Source of the DNA: Nautiliaceae bacterium
GTDB taxonomy: Bacteria > Campylobacterota > Campylobacteria > Campylobacterales > Nautiliaceae
Reading direction: 5' to 3'
Assembly: GCA_027035735.1 (NCBI GenBank)
Contig: JALVUH010000056.1
Span: forward strand, 1-9,570
DNA: 9,570 nucleotides
Shown: piece by piece, positions 1 to 5,598 of the stretch
Numbering within the stretch: position 1 is the first letter of the stretch
How the letters are laid out: each line of letters begins with the position of its first letter
The notes under the pieces: generated by a model
Told to the model about the DNA's origin: nothing
Database searches by the model: none
What the model saw: the letters and a program-made list of their open reading frames with translations, nothing else
Program-made: the position numbers and the translations under genes

Positions 1-626
1 TAGATTCTATTGATAAAAATATAGAAGCTTCAAATTTAGAAAAACAAGAAATTAATACAATAAAAGCAAATATTAAAAAACTTAATAATTTTATTAGAAA
101 AATTGAATTTTCAATTGTTCAAATTGGAGCCTTATCTATTAATGGTGCAGTGGAAGCTATAAGAGTTGGAGAAAAAGGTGTTGGATTTAGTGAAGTAAGT
201 CGTGATATTAGAAATTTAGCTGATAATGCAGAAGAAAATTTAGATAAAGTAATTGAAACAGTGGATGATTTAACAGAAGAGAATGATAAAATTTTAGTGG
301 AAATTAATAATGTTGTTTTAACATTAGAAAATGAGAAAAATAAAATAAAAGAATTAAATAATGAATTTAAAAATAATTTTGAATCTTTAAAAGATGTAAT
401 TGGCAGAATTAATGAAGTTAAAAATTCAATTATTGAGATGAAAAGTGCAATAGACCAAATTGCAATTGCAGCGAATCAAACAAAAGAAGCAAGTGAAATT
501 TCAAAAACAAACACTCAAGAATCCAAAAATGCGGCAAATAAGATTTTAGGAATTTCAAAAGATATGAAAGCTTATATTACTCAAATTAAAAATATATCTA
601 ATGAAATGTTAAAGAGCGAAGCATGA
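1..626 (+). CDS. Methyl-accepting chemotaxis protein, C-terminal signalling part (5' end outside window)
   Basis: The frame is open from the window edge (first full codon at 3) to the TGA at 624-626, so this is the last ~207 residues of a longer protein. It is almost entirely helical, rich in Ile/Leu/Asn/Lys/Glu heptads, with no membrane segment in the visible part. Nucleotides ~117-230 encode a recognisable but divergent MCP hairpin tip: the usual QTNLLALNAAIEAARAGE is replaced by QIGALSINGAVEAIRVGE, followed by GxGFxxVSxDIRNLADNAEEN. The Glu and Arg that flank the tip turn are kept, so CheW/CheA contact is plausible. The C terminus (LKSEA) has no NWETF-type tether for CheR. The stop overlaps the next gene as ATGA, and cheW-like, cheR and cheB genes follow. 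A GTG at 150 lies inside the conserved tip and cannot be the true start. The sensory domain and ligand are unknown. The family call is firm; the subclass is not. Confidence 0.85.
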   Translation, partial: DSIDKNIEASNLEKQEINTIKANIKKLNNFIRKIEFSIVQIGALSINGAVEAIRVGEKGVGFSEVSRDIRNLADNAEENLDKVIETVDDLTEENDKILVEINNVVLTLENEKNKIKELNNEFKNNFESLKDVIGRINEVKNSIIEMKSAIDQIAIAANQTKEASEISKTNTQESKNAANKILGISKDMKAYITQIKNISNEMLKSEA

Positions 627-1834
627 AATTAATGGCTCTTGAATTTAGAGTTGGAGAGAGTCTTTTTGCAGTTGAAATGAAAGATGTTAAACATCTTTTT
701 GAGATTGAAAAAAAAGATATTTTAGCTTTTCCTAATATGCCAAAAGGTGTAAAAGGTATAGTAAGATATAATAATTATGTTTATCCTTTGATTTCTTTAA
801 GAGAAGTTTTTGATATTAAGGGAGAAGATAGCGAAACTGCGTTTGTTTTGATTTATGGAGAAAAAGAGTATGCAATTTTAATTGATGAGGTAATAAAAAT
901 TAATGAAGTAGAAAAAAAAGATAACTTTTTAATAGAAGTTTTTAAAGATGGAGATCAGTTAATAGAAAAATTTGATTTATCTTTTTTAAAAGATATTAAT
1001 ATTCCTATATTTCATAATAAAAAAATAAAACCTATTGTAAAATCTCATAAAAATCAAGATAGTTTTTTGGTTTTTAAATGTAATGAAGAACTCTTAGGAA
1101 TTGAAATTGATTTAATTAGAAAAATTGAAGAGTATACAGGTGAGAATTTAATTTTAAATGGAGTTTTGCCAATAGTCGGTTTTTCTAAAGTTTATAAAAA
1201 ATGTGAAAATCAAAATGTATTAATACTTGAAGATGATAAAACTTTAGGAGTATCAATTGGTGAAATTGTAGATGTTTTATTTATTGATAAAGATAAAATA
1301 GTAAGAACAGATGGAATGTTCAATAAATATTTTTTGTATGATAATAAGGAAGTGAAAGTTTTTAATAAAGAGTATTTAAAAACAAAAATAGAAAAATTTG
1401 GAGTACATCTTTTAAAAGAGGAAAAATCAAAAATATCAATTAAAAAAGAAGTATTGATTGTACAAGTTTTTGGAATTAAACTTGCCATTAGGATGGAAAA
1501 TATTGTGGGTCTTTATGATTACAATGAGGCAAAACTTAATATTACTACTCAATCTAAATATATTAAAGGGATTTTACCAACGGGAAGAGGTGCAGTGTAT
1601 GTTATTTCTTTAGAAGATATTTTTATGAAAAAATATAATGTAAGTGAAGATTCAAAAATTATTCTTTTAAAAGATAAAACTTCAAAAGGACTTTTAGTTG
1701 ATAAAATTGATGATTTAATAGAAGTGGATGAAGAAAATATTGTTGAAGCAGAGAGTAATAATTATATAGGAGGAATGGTTTTGTTTGATAAAGAAATGAT
1801 TCCACTTTTTAATGTGAATTGGCCAAAAGTTTAA
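623..1834 (+). CDS. CheW-like coupling protein with three CheW domains
   Basis: CheW domains are SH3-like adaptors that link receptors to the kinase CheA. Classical CheW has one domain (~150-170 aa); this 403-residue protein appears to hold three in tandem. Domain 1 (~3-130) has the clearest hallmark, PxGVKGIVRYNNYVYPLISLREVF (residues 40-63). Domain 2 (~146-250) is degenerate: it keeps the opening pattern and the GVSIGEIVDVLFI strand, but the GI-NLRG segment is lost. Domain 3 (~275-401) has YIKGILPTGRGAVYVISLEDIF (313-334) and a GLLVDKIDDLIEV strand. The conserved Arg of the classical NLRG loop is kept only in domain 3 (GRG). No kinase, receiver or membrane segment is present. The start at 623 overlaps the receptor stop (ATGA) and has AAAGAG 6 nt upstream; Met4 is a less likely alternative. 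It probably scaffolds the adjacent receptor into an array. The fold assignment is confident; the role is inferred. Confidence 0.85.
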   Translation: MKLMALEFRVGESLFAVEMKDVKHLFEIEKKDILAFPNMPKGVKGIVRYNNYVYPLISLREVFDIKGEDSETAFVLIYGEKEYAILIDEVIKINEVEKKDNFLIEVFKDGDQLIEKFDLSFLKDINIPIFHNKKIKPIVKSHKNQDSFLVFKCNEELLGIEIDLIRKIEEYTGENLILNGVLPIVGFSKVYKKCENQNVLILEDDKTLGVSIGEIVDVLFIDKDKIVRTDGMFNKYFLYDNKEVKVFNKEYLKTKIEKFGVHLLKEEKSKISIKKEVLIVQVFGIKLAIRMENIVGLYDYNEAKLNITTQSKYIKGILPTGRGAVYVISLEDIFMKKYNVSEDSKIILLKDKTSKGLLVDKIDDLIEVDEENIVEAESNNYIGGMVLFDKEMIPLFNVNWPKV

Positions 1835-1836
1835 AT

Positions 1837-2643
1837 ATGGATTTTAAAAGAATTAAGAGATTTTTAAATAAAGAAGTGGGAATAGAGCTAAATAGTGAAA
1901 AATTAGAAAAAGTTTATAAGAAAAAGTTAGATAGTATTTTAAAATCACTTAATATTTCTTACGAAGAATTTAATAGAAAGCTTTTAACAAAAGATGAGAA
2001 ATTAAGGAATGAATTAATTAGGAAATTTACTGTAAATGAGACTTATTTTTTTAGGGAAAAACATCAATTTGATACTCTTATAAATTATGTTTTACCTGAA
2101 CTTGATAAAAAATTAGATATAAATGAAGTAATTTCAATTCTTTGTGCTCCAGTTTCAAGTGGAGAAGAGCTTTATTCTATTGCAATTTTGCTTTTAGAAG
2201 AGGGTAATTTAATTAAAAAAAGAGACTTTTTCTTACTAGGAATAGATATTGATTCGGATATGATAAAAAGGGCAAAAAAAGGAATTTTCCCAAAAAGAAG
2301 TCTTCAAAAACTTCCATCTGAAATGATTAAAAAATATTTTATTAAAAAAGGTGAATACTACGAAGCTATTGATGAGCTTAAAAATGCTGTTAATTTTAAA
2401 GTTGTAAATGTTTTAGATGAAAAAGCTATGATGAGCCTTGGGAAATTTGATGTAATTTTTAGTAGGAATATGCTTATATATTTTGATGAAGTTCATAAAA
2501 ATCAAGTTATTTTAACTTTTTGCAAAATGCTAAAAGATGATGGATATCTATTTTTAGGACATGCAGAAAGAGTTACAAATAATTTATTTAAGATAGTAAA
2601 GTTAGGAGATAGTATTGTCTACAAAAAAAATAGCAATTGCTAG
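1837..2643 (+). CDS. cheR: Chemotaxis protein methyltransferase CheR
   Basis: CheR transfers methyl groups from S-adenosylmethionine to receptor glutamates during adaptation. The 268-residue protein has the usual layout. An N-terminal helical domain (~1-75) ends in TVNETYFFRE (65-74, the family's T-x-FFR element). The Rossmann-type domain carries CAPVSSGEELYSIA (103-116, the SAM loop, normally CAxxSxGEExYS), GIDIDSDMI (135-143), FDVIFSRNMLIYFD (204-217) and GHAE (241-244). All key motifs are present and the length is normal. I chose ATG 1837, 2 nt after the upstream stop. The in-frame TTG at 1819 would add six residues (MAKSLN) and overlap the CheW-like gene, with no better ribosome site. The neighbouring receptors lack a C-terminal CheR-docking pentapeptide, so docking is probably direct. 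cheB overlaps the 3' end by 29 nt. Confidence 0.93.
   Translation: MDFKRIKRFLNKEVGIELNSEKLEKVYKKKLDSILKSLNISYEEFNRKLLTKDEKLRNELIRKFTVNETYFFREKHQFDTLINYVLPELDKKLDINEVISILCAPVSSGEELYSIAILLLEEGNLIKKRDFFLLGIDIDSDMIKRAKKGIFPKRSLQKLPSEMIKKYFIKKGEYYEAIDELKNAVNFKVVNVLDEKAMMSLGKFDVIFSRNMLIYFDEVHKNQVILTFCKMLKDDGYLFLGHAERVTNNLFKIVKLGDSIVYKKNSNC
2604..2608 (+). promoter_or_regulatory. Ribosome binding site for cheB (AGGAG)
   Basis: AGGAG lies inside the cheR coding sequence, 6 nt before a TTG at 2615. It is the strongest ribosome site in the chemotaxis block and it decides the cheB start. No ATG in the cheB frame lies near it, and starting at TTG gives a protein whose first strand (KKIAIASKSAVFR) aligns with the beginning of a receiver domain. 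Confidence 0.8.
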
Positions 2644-3454
2644 TAAGTCTGCAGTATTTAGGTTAAGTTTAAAAAAATTTTTAGAAAAATTTAATATTAA
2701 AACTTATAAAGATTTAAATTTTAATTTTGATGATTTTGATTTGGTAATTGTTGATGGATTTGATGTAAAGTGCAGTAATTGTATTGTAATTGGTAAAGAT
2801 ATAAAAAAAGAAGAATTTATTTCAAATGATTTTAAAGAAGAATTACTTGAAATAATTAATAAAAAATTTGGAATTGAAAAAGAAAAAATAACAGATTATA
2901 AATATGTTCTTATTGGCTCTTCCACAGGAGGTCCTGGGCTTATTGAAAAAATAGCAAGAGCACTTCCAGCAGATTATAAAAATCCAGTGTGTGTAGCTCA
3001 ACATATGCCAAAAGGTTTTAGTGCTAAATTTGCAAGCAGATTAAATGAATTATCTAAATTAAAAGTAGTAGAAGCAAGTAATACTCAACCAGTAATTCCA
3101 GGATATTTTATAATAGCAAATAGTTCATATCACCTTCATTTTAGAAAAAAAGATGTAGTTTATTGTAAATTAGTTCCAAATATAAAACATTTTTTTGTTC
3201 CAAGTGTAGATGAAATGTTTTTTTCAGCACTTGAAGTAATAGAACCTAAGAAAATTTTAGCAGTGCTTCTTACTGGAATAGGAGATGATGGAGCAAGAGG
3301 TCTTAAGGCACTTAAAGATGCAGGAGCTATGACTATTGCAGAATCAGAGAGCTCTGCTGCAGTATATGGAATGCCAAAAGCAGCAAAGGATATAGATGCA
3401 GCTATTAAAATACTTGATTTTGATGATATTTTAAAAGAAATTTTAACTTGGTAG
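2615..3454 (+). CDS. cheB: Chemotaxis protein-glutamate methylesterase CheB with vestigial receiver domain
   Basis: CheB removes methyl groups from receptor glutamates (and deamidates Gln in some species), opposing CheR. The C-terminal catalytic domain (~95-279) is intact. It has GSSTGGP at 101-107 with the nucleophile Ser103, AQHMP with His130, LTGIGDDGA with catalytic Asp225, and the closing YGMPKAA at 251-257. The N terminus (1-~85) still resembles a receiver: IAIASKSAVFRLSLKKFLE matches the alpha-1 region, and FDLVIVDG puts Asp47 at the phospho-acceptor position. However, the acidic pair before the Ser is replaced by Ser10-Lys11, the domain is short, and no clear beta-5 lysine is visible. 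Phosphorylation control by CheA is therefore unlikely. Campylobacter jejuni CheB is known to lack the receiver entirely, so this looks like an intermediate state. Total length is 279 aa against ~350 for full CheB. It starts at TTG with a strong AGGAG site. Confidence 0.93.
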   Translation: MSTKKIAIASKSAVFRLSLKKFLEKFNIKTYKDLNFNFDDFDLVIVDGFDVKCSNCIVIGKDIKKEEFISNDFKEELLEIINKKFGIEKEKITDYKYVLIGSSTGGPGLIEKIARALPADYKNPVCVAQHMPKGFSAKFASRLNELSKLKVVEASNTQPVIPGYFIIANSSYHLHFRKKDVVYCKLVPNIKHFFVPSVDEMFFSALEVIEPKKILAVLLTGIGDDGARGLKALKDAGAMTIAESESSAAVYGMPKAAKDIDAAIKILDFDDILKEILTW

Positions 3455-3455
3455 A

Positions 3456-3480
3456 TTTTTTTTTTTAAATATATTATAAT
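3456..3480 (+). promoter_or_regulatory. Probable sigma-70 promoter of the rpsF-ssb-rpsR operon
   Basis: The gap after cheB holds a run of 11 T (3456-3466), then AAATATAT and a perfect TATAAT (3475-3480). Campylobacterota vegetative promoters typically show a good -10 box with T-rich upstream tracts rather than a -35 box, and this matches. Initiation would fall near 3486-3488, leaving a leader of ~57 nt before rpsF. The assignment comes from sequence pattern only. Confidence 0.6.
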
Positions 3481-3496
3481 TTCATTTCAAAAATAT

Positions 3497-3540
3497 GCCT
3501 CCTTGCTCCAAGCAAAAGGGGCTAAAAAGCCAAAAGGAGA
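3497..3540 (+). promoter_or_regulatory. Structured rpsF leader, candidate S6:S18 autoregulatory element
   Basis: The leader can fold so that the rpsF ribosome site is paired. CTCCTT (3499-3504) is exactly complementary to AAGGAG (3534-3539), the Shine-Dalgarno. Inside it, GCTCC (3505-3509) can pair with GGGGC (3518-3522, one G-U). This leaves an asymmetric 3' bulge of 11 nt (3523-3533) containing GCC. An alternative inner fold has two small hairpins: TTGCT/AGCAA (3503-3507 with 3511-3515) and GGCT-AAAA-AGCC (3520-3531). Ribosomal proteins S6 and S18 are known in several bacterial groups to repress their own operon by binding a leader that mimics their 16S rRNA site, and both proteins are encoded just downstream. 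The pairings are visible; the S6:S18 function is inferred. Confidence 0.55.
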
Positions 3541-3544
3541 TTTA

Positions 3545-3883
3545 ATGAGTCTTAGACATTATGAAACTATGTTTATTTTAAAGCCAACACTTAGTGATGA
3601 AGAAAAAGAAAAAATTGTAGAAAATATCAAAAATGTAATTAGTGAAAAAGGTGGAGAAGTAGTTGCAATTGATAATATAGGTGTTAGAGAACTTGCTTAT
3701 CCTATTCAAAAATTTGAAAGAGGACATTATTATATAGTTTATTATAAAGCACCAGCTGAAGCTGTACTTGAACTTGAAAGACAAATGAGATATAACGAAG
3801 ATTTATTAAGATTTATGACAGTAAAATACGAAACTAAAAAAGATATTAAACGCTGGGAAGAGATGGCAAAAAATGTACAATAA
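3545..3883 (+). CDS. rpsF: 30S ribosomal protein S6 (bS6)
   Basis: S6 binds the central domain of 16S rRNA as a heterodimer with S18 in the platform of the small subunit. The 112-residue protein has the family's opening MxLRHYETMFILKP, the signature GVRELAYPIQKFERGHYYIVYYKAP (residues 46-70), and LERQMRYNEDLLRFMTVK (77-94), followed by a short charged tail. Length is normal for bacteria without the acidic C-terminal extension. The ATG at 3545 has AGGAG(A) 5 nt upstream. An in-frame TTG at 3503 would add 14 residues unlike any S6 N terminus and lies within the structured leader, so I rejected it. The last 11 nt overlap ssb. The operon order S6-SSB-S18 is the widespread bacterial one. Confidence 0.97.
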   Translation: MSLRHYETMFILKPTLSDEEKEKIVENIKNVISEKGGEVVAIDNIGVRELAYPIQKFERGHYYIVYYKAPAEAVLELERQMRYNEDLLRFMTVKYETKKDIKRWEEMAKNVQ

Positions 3884-4331
3884 AGTTATACTGGTAGGCA
3901 ACCTCACAAGAGATGTGGAGTTAAAATATACTCCAAGTGGTACTGCTATTGCTAAATTCGGCATTGCTACTAATAGAACATATAAAGACACAATGACAGG
4001 TGAAAATAAACAAGAAGTTATGTTTATTGATGTAACTGTTTTTGGAAGAAGTGCTGAGGTTGCAAACCAGTATCTTTCTAAAGGTAGAAAAGTTTTAGTA
4101 GAAGGAAGACTTGTTCTTGATCAATGGGTTGATAGTACAGGTCAAAAAAGAAGTAAACATTCAGTTGTAGCTGAAAAAGTTCAATTTATGGATAGTAAAT
4201 CTCAAAGTAGTGATTATAATGTTACAACACAAGCGCCTAGCGCTCCTAAGCCACAGATGCAAACTAAATCTCAAGAAACAACAAATAATATTCCATCAAT
4301 TGATATTGATGAAGAAGACATACCATTTTAA
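3873..4331 (+). CDS. ssb: Single-stranded DNA-binding protein
   Basis: SSB coats single-stranded DNA and recruits replication and repair enzymes. The 152-residue protein has one OB fold (1-~107), starting MYNKVILVGNLTRDVELKYTP, with aromatic positions expected to stack on DNA (Phe51 where E. coli has Trp54, and Trp85 in DQWVDSTGQ). A flexible Gln/Ser/Pro-rich linker (~108-141) follows. It ends in the acidic protein-docking tip IDIDEEDIPF, which matches the D-D-D-I-P-F consensus. Length is typical. The ATG overlaps the end of rpsF by 11 nt, which suggests translational coupling; GGAAG is found about 12 nt upstream. It lies between the two ribosomal protein genes whose products bind each other. 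Confidence 0.97.
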   Translation: MYNKVILVGNLTRDVELKYTPSGTAIAKFGIATNRTYKDTMTGENKQEVMFIDVTVFGRSAEVANQYLSKGRKVLVEGRLVLDQWVDSTGQKRSKHSVVAEKVQFMDSKSQSSDYNVTTQAPSAPKPQMQTKSQETTNNIPSIDIDEEDIPF

Positions 4332-4341
4332 AGGATAGATA

Positions 4342-4623
4342 ATGGCAGCAGATCCAAAGAAAAAATATGGAAAAAAAAGATGTAAATATTGTGAAATGAA
4401 AGTTGATTATATCGGATACAAAGATCTTGAATTAATTAAATATTCTTTATCAGAAAGATATAAAATTATGCCTAGACGTCTTACAGGTACTTGTAAGAAA
4501 CATCAAGATATGGTTCAAAAAGCTATTAAAAGAGCAAGACAAGTTGCACTTATTCCTTATGTAGTAGATAGAAAAAGAGTTATTGAAAATCCATTTGATG
4601 CTATTAAGCCACTAAAAGGGTAA
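4342..4623 (+). CDS. rpsR: 30S ribosomal protein S18 (bS18), zinc-ribbon form
   Basis: S18 partners with S6 on the 16S rRNA central domain. The 93-residue protein contains the core IMPRRLTGTCKKHQ and AIKRARQVALIPYV, and ends with a tail (DRKRVIENPFDAIKPLKG) like that of Campylobacterota S18. Four potential zinc ligands are present: Cys14 and Cys17 (CKYC), Cys51 and His54 (CKKH). This corresponds to the zinc-binding version of S18. As far as I recall, C. jejuni S18 has lost these ligands (CKYT and SKKY), so the present one looks ancestral or adapted to different metal supply. ATG 4342 is preceded by AAGGATAG, 10 nt after the ssb stop. A small hairpin spans its stop codon. Confidence 0.97.
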   Translation: MAADPKKKYGKKRCKYCEMKVDYIGYKDLELIKYSLSERYKIMPRRLTGTCKKHQDMVQKAIKRARQVALIPYVVDRKRVIENPFDAIKPLKG

Positions 4624-4629
4624 TCCCTT
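4616..4629 (+). promoter_or_regulatory. Hairpin over rpsR stop that covers the alr ribosome site
   Basis: AAGGG (4616-4620) and CCCTT (4625-4629) form a perfect 5-bp stem with a TAAT loop that contains most of the rpsR stop codon. The 5' arm is the only Shine-Dalgarno-like sequence before the alr GTG at 4630. A ribosome finishing rpsR would open the stem. This suggests coupling of alr translation to rpsR, or simply damped alr expression. The stem is short and has no T tract after it, so it is not a convincing terminator. Confidence 0.4.
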
Positions 4630-5598
4630 GTGGCTACTATTTATATAAATAAAGAAAATCTTTTTTATAACCTCAATAAAATCTCTTCAATAAATCCAAA
4701 TATTATTGCTGTAATCAAAGATAATGCATATGGGCATGGAATTATTACAATTTCAAAACTACTTAAAGAGTTTGGTATCAAAAAAGTAGCAGTCAGAAAT
4801 AATGCTGAAGCTGATATTGTAAAAGGATTTTTTGAAGAGGTTTTAGTTTTTAATCCTTTAACTAATAGAAATGCTTTTAATATTTCTTATGCTATAAATT
4901 CTTTAAATCAGCTTAAAAAAAATCGTCATCCATATATTCATTTAAAAATCAATACAGGAATGAATAGAAATGGAATAGAAATAGATGAAATTGATAAAGC
5001 ATTTGAGATTATTTTAAAAAAAGAGTTTGAATTAAAAGGAGTTTTTTCTCATTTTTGCTGTAGTGAAGAAGAAGGTACAGATAGATTTATACAGTATGAA
5101 AAATTTAAAGAAGTTAAAGAAAAAGTTATTAAATTTTGCAAAGAACATTCTATTAAAAAACCTTATTTTCATATAGCAAACTCAACTGCTCTTAGTTTTT
5201 TGCCAGATACTTTTGATTATGTACGTCCTGGGATTGCTATTTATGGGGGAATTGAAGGATATAAACCTGTTATGAGTTTGGTTGCAAAAGCTCTTCATAC
5301 CAGAGTTATTAAGAATGATGGGGTAGGATATAATAAAAAATTTTTTAGTAAAGAAGAGATAAAAATTACAACAGTTGATGTAGGATATGCAGATGGGATT
5401 CCATATTTTAAAAATGGATGTATATTAAAAAATACCAAAGCTGTTGGAAAAATTTCAATGGATTATATGGCAGTTTTGGGTGAATTTAAAGAAGTTGTAG
5501 TTTTTGATGATATAAAAGAGTTTGTAAAAAATTTTGATACTATAACTTATGATATTTTAGTAAAAATGTCTCCTAGAATAAAAAGAGTAATAAAATGA
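4630..5598 (+). CDS. alr: Alanine racemase (PLP-dependent)
   Basis: Alanine racemase interconverts L- and D-alanine in the cytoplasm, supplying D-Ala for peptidoglycan. The N-terminal TIM barrel carries AVIKDNAYGHG (27-37) with Lys30 as the PLP-binding base. It also has the barrel motifs HLKINTGMNRNG (104-115), GVFSHFCCSE (137-146), HIANSTA (181-187) and the phosphate-contacting VRPGIAIYGG (198-207). The C-terminal beta domain provides the opposite catalytic base, Tyr234 in GVGYNKKF (the Tyr265 equivalent of the Geobacillus enzyme), plus VGYADG (251-256) and GKISMDYM (273-280). At 322 aa it is shorter than the usual ~360-380, mostly at the C terminus, but all active-site elements are present. 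It starts at GTG 4630, 6 nt after rpsR, with a weak AAGGG site partly held in a hairpin. Its stop overlaps xseA as ATGA. Confidence 0.95.
   Translation: MATIYINKENLFYNLNKISSINPNIIAVIKDNAYGHGIITISKLLKEFGIKKVAVRNNAEADIVKGFFEEVLVFNPLTNRNAFNISYAINSLNQLKKNRHPYIHLKINTGMNRNGIEIDEIDKAFEIILKKEFELKGVFSHFCCSEEEGTDRFIQYEKFKEVKEKVIKFCKEHSIKKPYFHIANSTALSFLPDTFDYVRPGIAIYGGIEGYKPVMSLVAKALHTRVIKNDGVGYNKKFFSKEEIKITTVDVGYADGIPYFKNGCILKNTKAVGKISMDYMAVLGEFKEVVVFDDIKEFVKNFDTITYDILVKMSPRIKRVIK

Noticed and set aside
150..626. A separate 158-residue gene starting at GTG 150
   Set aside because: The frame is open to the window edge and the GTG codes for a Val inside the conserved MCP tip, so this is the middle of a longer receptor.
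1210..1488. Reverse-strand reading frame inside the CheW-like gene
   Set aside because: It has no family features and lies fully within a convincing + strand gene; it is a by-product of AT-rich sequence. The same applies to reverse frames at 3578-3784 and 3806-3991.
1819..1836. TTG 1819 as the cheR start
   Set aside because: It would add only six residues, overlaps the upstream gene and has no ribosome site; ATG 1837 sits right after the upstream stop.
3431..3466. Rho-independent terminator after cheB
   Set aside because: The only stem (TTAAAA/TTTTAA at 3431-3446) is all A-T and lies 9 nt before the T tract. The T tract is better explained as part of the promoter.
3503..3544. TTG 3503 as the rpsF start
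   Set aside because: The 14 extra residues do not resemble any S6 N terminus, and the DNA is the structured leader holding the real Shine-Dalgarno.
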